DNA from: Chloroflexota bacterium
Lineage (GTDB): Bacteria > Chloroflexota > Anaerolineae > Anaerolineales > Villigracilaceae
Assembly: GCA_016219545.1 (NCBI GenBank)
Contig: JACRMH010000009.1
Span: 17,403 to 81,402, forward strand
Length of the DNA stretch: 64,000 bases
Direction: 5' to 3'
Under the pieces are notes generated by a model. That model had not been told where the DNA came from and did no database searches. It saw nothing but the letters and a program-made list of their open reading frames with translations. Numbering within the stretch: the first letter of the stretch is position 1; the number at the start of each line of letters is the position of its first letter. Made by a program: the position numbers and the translations under genes. Below are positions 1 through 6,837 of the stretch, in pieces.

Positions 1-1
1 C

Positions 2-502
2 ATTGTCTATGGCGCATTCGGATTTACCGTGATGATCGCACTCGGAATGCGAGCATCACTTTTAGCGGGCATCATCATTCTGGCATTGATCGAACTCCCC
101 ATCATGACCCGCGCTATGGATGAAGTCATCCGCCGCATGCCCGTTGACCTGGAACATGCCGCGCTTGCACTAGGTTCTACAAAATTTGAAGTAGCCCTGC
201 GCGTGGTTACACGCCAGATGTTGCCCGGCATTACCACAGCGATCTTGTTGGGCTTTGGCCGCGGCATCGGCGATGCGGCCTCAGTATTGTTCACCGCAGG
301 TTACACAGACCGCATCCCCACTTCATTGATGCGGCCAACTGCATCACTGCCTTTGGCAGTTTTCTTTCAACTCGGTTCGCCATATCCCGAAGTGCAGCAG
401 CGCGGATATGCCGCCGCTTTGATCCTTACGGTTATCGTTTTGGTCATCAGCCTCGGCTCACGCTGGCTTTCTTCGCGATTGAATAAATACACGATCAAGT
501 AG
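2..502 (+). CDS. pstA: PstA, phosphate ABC transporter permease (5' end outside window)
   Basis: C-terminal 166 residues of an inner-membrane permease of the high-affinity phosphate importer. The reading frame is open from base 2, so the gene begins before the window. Visible are hydrophobic segments and the cytoplasmic coupling loop ([18 protein letters not shown]) that docks on the PstB ATPase, followed by a GRGIGDAA stretch typical of PstA/PstC. pstB follows 48 bases later, as in pst operons. The TAG stop lies inside a palindromic repeat (498-536). pstS and pstC are presumably upstream and cannot be seen. Confidence 0.88.
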   Translation: MVYGAFGFTVMIALGMRASLLAGIIILALIELPIMTRAMDEVIRRMPVDLEHAALALGSTKFEVALRVVTRQMLPGITTAILLGFGRGIGDAASVLFTAGYTDRIPTSLMRPTASLPLAVFFQLGSPYPEVQQRGYAAALILTVIVLVISLGSRWLSSRLNKYTIK

Positions 503-536
503 GGGCGCAACATGCTGCACTCCTACAGCGCGCCCC
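498..536. repeat. GTAGGGGCGC palindromic intergenic repeat supplying the pstA stop
   Basis: A short imperfect palindrome of the GTAGGGGCG...CGCCCC type separates pstA and pstB. The TAG in its left arm is the pstA stop codon. Related palindromes occur at 2722-2755, 27950-27978 and 44121-44151, and a longer variant lies inside the restriction enzyme gene (9554-9623). Confidence 0.6.
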
Positions 537-550
537 AACAAGGACAAATC

Positions 551-1306
551 ATGGACTCACATATTCAAGTAAAAAATCTCAACGTCTATTACGGCAAGCA
601 ACAGGCCTTGAAAAATATCAACATCGAAATCCCGAAGAACCAGATCACCGTAATTATGGGTCCTTCGGGCTGCGGCAAGACAACTTTGCTGAAAAGCCTG
701 AATCGTTTTCTTGAACTTAATGACGGCACTCAAATTGACGGTGAAGTATTGGTGGATGGACAAAATATCTACGACCGGGATGTGGATGTGACCGAAGTCC
801 GCAAGGTGGTGGGGCTGCTCGCACAGCGTCCTTCGCCATTGCCCATGTCAATTTATGATAATGTCGTCTATGGAATGAACATTCACCGGATGAAGAGTGA
901 CCGCAAGGAATATAAAGCCGCTGTCCGCCATTATCTGGAAATCGCCGGGCTGTGGGAGGAAGTCCACAAACGCTTGCATGATCCCGCCACCAGCCTTTCG
1001 ATTGGACAACAGCAGCGCCTCTGTCTCGCCCGCGGATTGGCCGTCGAACCGGAGATCATCCTCGGTGACGAACCGACCTCCGCCCTTGACCCGATCTCTT
1101 CGCAAAATATCGAAAGCCGTTTGATCGAATTAAAACAGCAATACACAACGGTGATCGTCACACACACATTAAGACAAGCCAAACGCCTCGCGGACTATGT
1201 CATTTATATGTATCTGGGTGAAGTGATCGAAGCTGGACCTGCAAAAGAAGTATTTGGAAATCCCCAACACGAGCGGACGAGAGCTTATCTTGAAGGACAG
1301 ATTTAG
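551..1306 (+). CDS. pstB: PstB, phosphate import ATPase (copy 1)
   Basis: 251-residue ATPase energising phosphate uptake. Walker A is GPSGCGKTT at about residues 37-45, the Q-loop is in GLLAQRP, and the H-loop is VIVTHT. Two motifs are atypical: the ABC signature reads LSIGQQQ rather than LSGGQQQ, and Walker B is followed by GDEPTS rather than LDEPTS/MDEPTS. The start at 551 is preferred over an in-frame ATG at 512 because AAGGA lies just upstream and the residues from 512 would fall in a palindromic repeat. It forms the end of an operon with the preceding pstA. It is one of four PstB paralogues in this window. Confidence 0.92.
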   Translation: MDSHIQVKNLNVYYGKQQALKNINIEIPKNQITVIMGPSGCGKTTLLKSLNRFLELNDGTQIDGEVLVDGQNIYDRDVDVTEVRKVVGLLAQRPSPLPMSIYDNVVYGMNIHRMKSDRKEYKAAVRHYLEIAGLWEEVHKRLHDPATSLSIGQQQRLCLARGLAVEPEIILGDEPTSALDPISSQNIESRLIELKQQYTTVIVTHTLRQAKRLADYVIYMYLGEVIEAGPAKEVFGNPQHERTRAYLEGQI

Positions 1307-1312
1307 TGAATA

Positions 1313-1385
1313 CAGGTAATTAGGTGAATAGGCGATCAAGAGTTACCACCTAAACCTATTCCCTAATCACCTAATCCCTAATCTC
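1313..1385. repeat. Period-8 tandem repeat region
   Basis: Between pstB and nfeD the sequence falls into octads (GGTAATTA/GGTGAATA/GGCGATCA ... CTAATCAC/CTAATCCC/TAATCTCT). The second half is roughly the reverse complement of the first, so it could form a hairpin. Other period-8 blocks lie at 28880, 29715, 31003 and 54566. Confidence 0.5.
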
Positions 1386-1399
1386 TGCCTTTTCACGTT

Positions 1400-1405
1400 T
1401 ATAAT
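1400..1405 (+). promoter_or_regulatory. -10 box for nfeD-like gene, probably leaderless
   Basis: A consensus TATAAT ends 7 bases before the ATG at 1413. Transcription would start at or next to the start codon, leaving no room for a ribosome binding site, so a leaderless mRNA is inferred. No good -35 box was identified. Confidence 0.5.
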
Positions 1406-1412
1406 CCCTCGT

Positions 1413-2717
1413 ATGAAACAAATCCGCTTAATACTTTTGGCTCTTACTGTGCTGGCTTTCTTTTCATCTGTCCGCGCGCAAAGTGACGCGCCGCTTGTGG
1501 TGGTCATGAAAGCGGAAGGTCCCATTATTCCGATCATGGAAGACTATATCAAACGAGGCATTCTGACAGCGGAACAAAAAAATGCCGAAGCGTTGATCAT
1601 TGAGCTGAACACCCCAGGCGGTGAGATCATCACCATGAAAAACATCGTTGCCGAGATCCGCGCCAGCAGTGTGCCTGTCATCATTTATGTCAGTCCGCGC
1701 GGGGCATGGGCGGCATCGGCGGGCGCAATCATCACCATGTCGGGCCACGCCTCCGCCATGGCGCCCGAAACATCCATCGGCGCTGCCAGCCCTGTAGATG
1801 GCAGCGGACAAGACCTCGGCGAGACGATGAAAGCCAAAGAGATGGAAGCGCTTAAGGCAATCGTCCGCACGCTGACGGAACGGCGCGGCGAAAAGGCCGT
1901 CGAATTGGCCGAGTCCATGGTGGATAGTGCCAAAGCCGTCACAGTGACCGAAGCCCTTGATGCGGATCTAATTGACATCATCGCCAAAGACACCAATGAC
2001 CTATTAATTCAACTGGACGGTTTCAAAGTGGAAACCTCCACCGGTGTGATCACCCTGCACACAAAGAATGCAGAGATTCAACCTCTTAACATCAGCTTCA
2101 TTGAACAATTACTTTTCCTATTGACCGACTCCAACATAGCATTTCTTTTGCTCGCAATTGGCGTGCAAGCCATCCTGATCGAGATCTCAAATCCCGGCGG
2201 ATGGGCGGCGGGTTTCATTGGCGTCATCTGCCTCACGCTTGCCGTTTATGGCATGGGCGTGCTAACCGTCAACTGGTTCGGGTTGATCTTTCTCATCATG
2301 GCCTTTGCCTTGTTCATACTCGATATTAAAGCCCCCACCCATGGCGCATTGACCACGGCCGGCGTGGCTTCATTTATTGTCGGTGCGCTGGTCTTGTTCA
2401 ACTCACCGGGCACGCCGCAATTCCAACGTGTGTCTGTTCCGCTGGTGGTGGGCATGGGCATTTTCCTGGGACTGTTGTTCTTTGGGATTCTGTTGATCGC
2501 CATACGCGTGCAGCATAGCCCGATCCAAACCGGAAGTGAGAGTCTCTTTGGGAAAACAGGAACAGCTAAAATCTTCGAAGGTGAAGCGGGGCAAGTCCAA
2601 TTGGGAAGCGAATTATGGAGCGCGGAAAAATCCGCTGAGTCAGAATCCATCCGTAAGGGCGATTCAGTTCAAGTCGTCGAAGTACGCGGATTGAGATTGA
2701 TCGTTAAAAAGAAATGA
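1413..2717 (+). CDS. NfeD-like membrane-bound ClpP-class serine protease
   Basis: 434 residues. An N-terminal signal peptide (residues 1-22) is followed by a ClpP/SppA-like protease domain. It contains NTPGG and the AASAGA stretch with the probable nucleophilic serine near residue 101; the Lys of the Ser-Lys dyad is presumably further along the domain. After it come about five transmembrane segments (roughly 230-370) and a C-terminal soluble OB-fold domain ending at GLRLIVKKK. This order matches the long NfeD1b form, which works with stomatin/flotillin-like proteins in membrane quality control. No stomatin gene is adjacent. The gene appears to have its own leaderless promoter. Confidence 0.88.
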   Translation: MKQIRLILLALTVLAFFSSVRAQSDAPLVVVMKAEGPIIPIMEDYIKRGILTAEQKNAEALIIELNTPGGEIITMKNIVAEIRASSVPVIIYVSPRGAWAASAGAIITMSGHASAMAPETSIGAASPVDGSGQDLGETMKAKEMEALKAIVRTLTERRGEKAVELAESMVDSAKAVTVTEALDADLIDIIAKDTNDLLIQLDGFKVETSTGVITLHTKNAEIQPLNISFIEQLLFLLTDSNIAFLLLAIGVQAILIEISNPGGWAAGFIGVICLTLAVYGMGVLTVNWFGLIFLIMAFALFILDIKAPTHGALTTAGVASFIVGALVLFNSPGTPQFQRVSVPLVVGMGIFLGLLFFGILLIAIRVQHSPIQTGSESLFGKTGTAKIFEGEAGQVQLGSELWSAEKSAESESIRKGDSVQVVEVRGLRLIVKKK

Positions 2718-2721
2718 TGTT

Positions 2722-2755
2722 GATGTAGGGACGCAGCAATGCCTCGCTCCTACGG
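2722..2755. repeat. GTAGGGACGC palindromic repeat
   Basis: A GTAGGGACGCAGC...GCTCCTAC palindrome lies between the nfeD-like gene and lipA. It belongs to the same family as the repeats at 498 and 27950. Confidence 0.55.
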
Positions 2756-2770
2756 ATCAAAAAGGACCTT

Positions 2771-3709
2771 ATGCCTGCTACCCCTACGAGAGATAGAGTC
2801 TCCCCTCAAACAGAGTCACGCCCCTTGCGCCGCCCGGAATGGATCAAGGTGCGCGCGCCGTCGGGCGAGACCTTTGAAAAATTACAAGTATTGATGCGCT
2901 CGAAAGAGCTGCATACAGTTTGCGAAGAAGCAATGTGCCCGAACCTCGGCGAATGTTGGGGCAGCGGCACAGCGACCTTCCTGATGCTCGGTGACGTATG
3001 CACACGCACCTGCGCCTTCTGTGACATCAAACACGGCAAGCCCGCATTGATGGACTGGGGTGAAGCCGAACGCGTGGCGCAAGCCGTGAAATCCATGGAG
3101 TTGAAACACGCGGTCATCACATCGGTAAACCGCGACGAACGCCGTGACGGCGGTGCGCCGATCTTTGCAATGGTGATCCGACGCATTCGCGAAGTCCTGC
3201 CGGGTTGTTCCATTGAAGTGTTGATCCCTGATTTCAAAGGCTCTGCGGAAGCGTTGAAGATCGTCATGGATGCGCGCCCTGAAATTTTGAACCATAATGT
3301 AGAGACAGTACCGCGTTTGTTCAAGTCCGTTCAACCGCAGGATAATTATGAATGGGCCGCGGCGACCTTATCCAATGCCAAAAAACTTGACCCCGAAGTG
3401 TTGACCAAATCAGGCATTATGCTTGGGCTTGGCGAGACTATGGACGAGGTCAAAGCCGTGATGCGTGACCAGCGCTCCTGGGGCGTGGACATTCTGACCA
3501 TCGGTCAATATCTGCAACCGAGCAAGAAGCATCTGGCGATGGAACGCTATTACACCATGGAAGAATTCGCCGAATTGAAAGCCTTTGGCATGGAGATCGG
3601 CTTCAAGTGGGTCGAGTCGAATCCGCTGGTGAGGTCTTCTTATCACGCCGCAGAGCAGGTCCGCGCGTTGAGCGTGGTGCATCGGAAGTTGTATGGGGAT
3701 GTTCAGTAA
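2771..3709 (+). CDS. lipA: Lipoyl synthase LipA
   Basis: 312-residue radical SAM enzyme that inserts two sulfurs into protein-bound octanoyl chains to make lipoyl groups for 2-oxoacid dehydrogenases. The auxiliary cluster cysteines are C51, C56 and C62 in [12 protein letters not shown]. The SAM-cluster motif is CTRTCAFC (C77, C81, C84). An RSSYHA motif near the C-terminus carries the serine ligand of the auxiliary cluster. Length is normal. The last 63 bases of this gene reappear at 6660-6722, and a shorter piece at 5262-5296, on the far side of inserted genes. Confidence 0.96.
   Translation: MPATPTRDRVSPQTESRPLRRPEWIKVRAPSGETFEKLQVLMRSKELHTVCEEAMCPNLGECWGSGTATFLMLGDVCTRTCAFCDIKHGKPALMDWGEAERVAQAVKSMELKHAVITSVNRDERRDGGAPIFAMVIRRIREVLPGCSIEVLIPDFKGSAEALKIVMDARPEILNHNVETVPRLFKSVQPQDNYEWAAATLSNAKKLDPEVLTKSGIMLGLGETMDEVKAVMRDQRSWGVDILTIGQYLQPSKKHLAMERYYTMEEFAELKAFGMEIGFKWVESNPLVRSSYHAAEQVRALSVVHRKLYGDVQ
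3647..3709 (+). repeat. lipA 3' tail, native copy (tail repeat pair A)
   Basis: The last 63 bases of lipA including TAA. They align without gaps to 6660-6722 (54 of 63 identical by eye), where the same reading frame and stop are kept. The segment about 3676-3709 also matches 5262-5296. The copies bracket three accessory genes. Confidence 0.85.
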
Positions 3710-3727
3710 TTCCCTATGGGGACGATG

Positions 3728-3752
3728 TCAGTGATCAGTGGACAGTGATCAG
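3728..3752 (+). repeat. Heptad tandem repeat after lipA
   Basis: CAGTGAT/CAGTGGA/CAGTGAT/CAG, a period-7 tandem, occurs here and again at 5292-5316 just after the partial lipA tail copy. This links the two junctions. Confidence 0.6.
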
Positions 3753-3828
3753 TTTCAGCGAGTACAAAGAGAAAACAATAGATTTCTTGCAAAAGTCAAA
3801 TTGTCTTGATTTCGAAAGCGGACGTTAG
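3751..3828 (+). pseudogene. Possible remnant of a restriction enzyme C-terminus
   Basis: The frame ending at 3828 reads ISFSEYKEKTIDFLQKSN before its stop. This resembles the C-terminal segment YQFAEYKESVIELLGRV of the restriction-modification protein encoded at 6838-9909. It may be a scrap of a homologous gene left behind lipA. The match covers fewer than 20 residues, so this is tentative. Confidence 0.3.
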
Positions 3829-3875
3829 AGAACGTCCGCTACACAAAATCATATTTTATGTGTAGTGGTGCGCTC
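3815..3875. repeat. Palindromic intergenic sequence
   Basis: Two overlapping inverted repeats: AGCGGACGTT...AACGTCCGCT, then ACACAAAAT...ATTTTATGTGT. They lie between lipA and the following lipoprotein gene. This could act as a terminator or a mobile palindromic repeat; no U-tract is clear. Confidence 0.4.
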
Positions 3876-3901
3876 TCTTGCGCACTTATGCAAGAGGTTT
3901 A

Positions 3902-5251
3902 ATGAAAAAACTTGTGAGACTTATTTTTATTTGCCTGATTATGGTGTTGGCATCATGCCAAGCATCGCCAATAACACAGCCAACCGTTACAAATTCCCCA
4001 GATACACCTAGTCCATCTTCAACCCCAAAGCCTACTATAACGCCGTCACCAACACCCGATCCGCTTGCAAAATACGAAGGGGAGTGCGTATTTTGTTTTA
4101 TTGGAGGCAACAATAAGTTTGAGCCGGTCTGGAATGCTTCTGCAAAAGGATTTACTCATCACAGTGATGACCCCAGAGAAATAATTACCATAGATGAAAA
4201 TTTCAGGATTAAAGCGGGCGAACAGATTACCTTTGAAAACAAAATTGTTTTAATAAAGCCAACTCGAAGAAAAGATATTGAGATTTTCGGCACGTTGACC
4301 ATAAAGGATTCTTATTTAATATGGGAACAGACAGAATACCAACAGACCAGGCTGCGCGTCAAAAGAGGCGGCTCGCTAATAATCACTGATTCCTTTTCCT
4401 TTCAAAGCAATCAGTATTGGGTAAACTGGGAATTTGAAGACGGCTCAACAATTCAATACGATCATTTTGTCGGCGATCCGTGGACATCAATACGCGGTTC
4501 TGTTAATTACACTGCCATAAACTACTCTACAGTCAAAATCACTTTTTTCGACGACGTCCACGACTCTACAGTTAAAATATTAAACGCTCATCACGTTTGG
4601 TTTGAGCTATATCCCGGCGAAGGGACACGCAGCCTTACATTCCCCGCAAAGCGTCAATGGGCTGATTGGAATATTAATGACCTTTGGCCAGACACGGCCA
4701 TAGAAGTAACCGATTCGTATATCTATGAAAGGGATATTAGCATAGGCAACAATACTCATATAACCATTCAAGATGTTCCGAGTGGGTTTAGTTTGGGGTG
4801 GTCGGTTAATAAGGACAGCCCTGGCTATGTCAATTGCGAACTTAAAAATTTGGGGGAGCCGGGGAACAACAAGGGAGTCTTTTATGAAGATACGACCTGG
4901 GATCTGCCTTGTAACAACTCATCACTGACCGTAAGAAATTCACTCCTCCAGACAGCCTGGCCCGTTACATCGGGATATATCCATTTGAAGATCTTCAATT
5001 CAAATCTAGCTGATACAAGAAATTATGGCTCTCACGCCACAATGGAAATATACAATTCCTCCATAGGTATTGTTGCAGCTTACAACGGGGGGCTTGTTTA
5101 TGTTGAAAATTCCACGATCAAAGATGCCATCGAAATAAAAGATCCGCATTCATTCATCTATGGCTATGGAGTTACTGGAGGGTTTGAAACCCTGGAATCG
5201 GATGGAGGTACCTATATTGAATTGGATAAGGCGGGTCTTCCATGGGAATAA
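3902..5251 (+). CDS. Secreted lipoprotein, probable beta-helix fold
   Basis: 449 residues, function not recognised. The start at 3902 is chosen because AGAGG precedes it and the product then begins with a lipoprotein signal peptide ending LASC (cysteine near residue 19). A linker rich in Pro, Ser and Thr runs to about residue 55. The rest is made of short recurring strands of the type GTLTIKDSYL, SLIITDS, MEIYNSSI and VYVENSTI, as seen in right-handed beta-helix proteins; surface carbohydrate binding is possible but unproven. It lies between the native lipA tail and a partial second tail copy, and its AT content is higher than that of its neighbours, which suggests transfer. Confidence 0.7.
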   Translation: MKKLVRLIFICLIMVLASCQASPITQPTVTNSPDTPSPSSTPKPTITPSPTPDPLAKYEGECVFCFIGGNNKFEPVWNASAKGFTHHSDDPREIITIDENFRIKAGEQITFENKIVLIKPTRRKDIEIFGTLTIKDSYLIWEQTEYQQTRLRVKRGGSLIITDSFSFQSNQYWVNWEFEDGSTIQYDHFVGDPWTSIRGSVNYTAINYSTVKITFFDDVHDSTVKILNAHHVWFELYPGEGTRSLTFPAKRQWADWNINDLWPDTAIEVTDSYIYERDISIGNNTHITIQDVPSGFSLGWSVNKDSPGYVNCELKNLGEPGNNKGVFYEDTTWDLPCNNSSLTVRNSLLQTAWPVTSGYIHLKIFNSNLADTRNYGSHATMEIYNSSIGIVAAYNGGLVYVENSTIKDAIEIKDPHSFIYGYGVTGGFETLESDGGTYIELDKAGLPWE

Positions 5252-5261
5252 TATTGGCAAT

Positions 5262-5296
5262 GTAGTGTATCGCAAGTTGTATGGGGATATTCAGTG
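5262..5296 (+). repeat. Partial second copy of the lipA 3' tail
   Basis: About 35 bases matching lipA 3676-3709 with four or five differences (GCAAGTTGTATGGGG core). They begin 11 bases after the stop of the lipoprotein gene. They are followed by the same heptad repeat found behind lipA and then by a hairpin terminator. Confidence 0.75.
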
Positions 5297-5318
5297 ATCA
5301 GTGGACAGTGATTAGTGA

Positions 5319-5350
5319 ATCCCTTCTGCCGTTTGGTGGGAGGGATTTTT
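5319..5350 (+). terminator. Hairpin terminator T, copy 1
   Basis: ATCCCTTCTGCC-loop-GGTGGGAGGGAT followed by TTTTT is a good intrinsic terminator, using G-U pairs. Near-identical copies lie at 6011 and 6748. In copies 1 and 2 the match continues beyond the stem (GTTGTCAAATG), so a larger unit was duplicated. Confidence 0.8.
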
Positions 5351-5484
5351 GTTGTCAAATGGTCAGATTTGTATATTTTTGCGTGGGTTAAACACAGGGG
5401 ACTTGTATATCTATCGTAAAGAAATGGGCTGATTATCTATGGTATTAATATGAAACAAAAATTTTTCTCAAAAGGACATTCAAC

Positions 5485-5979
5485 ATGAAATCCATAGTAA
5501 CCATATTTGTTTCAGTGATGCTGCTCAGCCTGTCTGCTTGTATACAGCCGCGGACTCCCCCTTCTGCAGCGACAGAAATCGAGGCTTCGAGTACTCCCGC
5601 ACCAGAGAGTAATATTGCCCAACCTGTGGTGAAAACCTCGATGGGTGATTTTGTCATTGTTTCGGCTCGCTTCGCCGATGAGGTTCATGGAGAGAAGCCT
5701 GCGGCTGGAGAGAAAATCCTTTTGGTGATCCTGTCACAACCCGGGCTGGAGCGCCTGGACCCGGGGACGTTTTCTCTTGAGGCTTTTGGAAATATGACAC
5801 ACGAAACTTCCAAGGGAGAGATCTACATTCTCGGTGACGATGGCTCGCGGACAATTTCCACCATGGGGGGCTGGGTTGATGAAGATTTCGCCTTGGGGTT
5901 TAGACTACCCGCCGCAGTAAAGACGTATACTTTGTTTTGGCAGGATACCCCCCCGCTTGAGATTGTTGTCAGTGAGTAA
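5485..5979 (+). CDS. Small lipoprotein of unknown function
   Basis: 164 residues. A signal peptide ends in the lipobox LSAC (cysteine near residue 19) and is followed by a Pro/Ala/Thr linker, so the protein is anchored outside the membrane. The remaining 110 residues look like a single beta-rich domain with no motif I recognise. AAAAGGA upstream supports the start. It sits between terminator copies 1 and 2 in the block of genes behind lipA. Confidence 0.7.
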   Translation: MKSIVTIFVSVMLLSLSACIQPRTPPSAATEIEASSTPAPESNIAQPVVKTSMGDFVIVSARFADEVHGEKPAAGEKILLVILSQPGLERLDPGTFSLEAFGNMTHETSKGEIYILGDDGSRTISTMGGWVDEDFALGFRLPAAVKTYTLFWQDTPPLEIVVSE

Positions 5980-6010
5980 AGGGAAGTGAGAAGTAAAAAG
6001 TGAGAAGTAA

Positions 6011-6041
6011 ATCCCTTCTGCCGTTTGGCGGGAGGGATTTT
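6011..6041 (+). terminator. Hairpin terminator T, copy 2
   Basis: ATCCCTTCTGCCGTTTGGCGGGAGGGAT-type stem-loop followed by TTTTG, almost identical to the copies at 5319 and 6748. Upstream lies a GTGAGAA/GTAAAAA period-7 stretch similar to the one before copy 3. Confidence 0.8.
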
Positions 6042-6173
6042 GTTGTCAAATGATTGGATTGGTTGTATAGTTGACGTTAGTGCGGGAGATGGTTATACAG
6101 AATAACTCCCCACACAGGTATATTTTATTTATAGAAAGTTTACTTCCCTTACACCTAAACAAGAGGCTATCCG

Positions 6174-6179
6174 TATAAT
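6174..6179 (+). promoter_or_regulatory. -10 box of promoter for gene 6225
   Basis: A consensus TATAAT lies 45 bases upstream of the ATG at 6225, with a weak TTACAC-like -35. AAGGAG precedes the ATG, so this gene has a normal leader. Confidence 0.45.
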
Positions 6180-6224
6180 ACTGGTCGAGCATTTAAACAT
6201 CCATAACATGATAAGGAGTTTAAC

Positions 6225-6615
6225 ATGAACAAAAATGATCTTTCCAAATCACCGAAAAAGACCAATAACAAAGATGAGCAGAATAAACCCAATGCCATGG
6301 TGCGGGGACTGCCGGGCTATCGAACCAGAGATGGTCGTTCTGGATACGATCCAATAGATACCCGGGCCGAGGCAGCCCATTCGGCCGGCACTATCATTCA
6401 AAAGCTATTTACCGGGCGTACTAGAAATCCTTTCCACCTATTTCTTTTGGGTGCATTGGGACTGGCGCTTATCACCCCCCCTCATTCTTGCAATTTCAGA
6501 AATGCTGAATGGAAATCAGTTTCCGTTGAATGCATGGGCAATCTTTTTGGTTACAGGCGCTGTTGGAGTTGGAATACTGATCAACTTCATTAAGAACCTA
6601 ATTACCAAACCTTAG
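6225..6615 (+). pseudogene. Small membrane protein gene with a frameshift in a C7 run
   Basis: The open frame runs 6225-6593 (122 residues): a hydrophilic Lys/Asn-rich N-terminus, then a hydrophobic segment (FLLGALGLALIT). At the run of seven C (6475-6481) the hydrophobic character is lost. Reading on after removal of one C gives a second clear membrane segment (AIFLVTGAVGVGILINF) and a stop at 6613-6615. A two-helix membrane protein of about 130 residues is therefore the likely ancestral product. The cause may be mutation, phase variation or a sequencing error. Confidence 0.6.
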
Positions 6616-6659
6616 TTGGTGACCCAAGTTTTTTCTGCTTGTGAGTTGAGTTCACGCCT

Positions 6660-6722
6660 GCCGCAGAGCAGGTCCGCACTTTGAGCGTGGCACATCGGAA
6701 GTTGTTTTGGGATGGCGAGTAA
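6660..6722 (+). repeat. Second full copy of the lipA 3' tail (tail repeat pair A)
   Basis: 63 bases, gapless against 3647-3709 with about nine substitutions. In the lipA frame it still reads AAEQVRTLSVAHRKL and keeps the TAA stop. It lies 2.95 kb downstream of lipA, followed by terminator copy 3. Confidence 0.88.
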
Positions 6723-6747
6723 GTAAAAAGTAAATAGCAATTGGTAA

Positions 6748-6779
6748 ATCCCTTCTGCCGTTTGGCGGGAGGGATTTTT
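6748..6779 (+). terminator. Hairpin terminator T, copy 3
   Basis: Same stem-loop as at 5319 and 6011, with a TTTTT tail. By position after the second full lipA tail it may be the original lipA terminator. Confidence 0.8.
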
Positions 6780-6837
6780 GTTGAATCAGACTTATAATTT
6801 ACCCATCGTAATTTCATCAGCCAGCAGGGATTTGACC

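Noticed and set aside
512..550. N-terminal extension of PstB from the ATG at 512
   Set aside because: The extra residues come from a palindromic repeat; the ATG at 551 has the ribosome binding site and the family N-terminus.
3607..3828. 73-codon frame overlapping the end of lipA as a gene
   Set aside because: Most of it is lipA in another frame; only the last third may be a restriction enzyme scrap, listed separately at low confidence.
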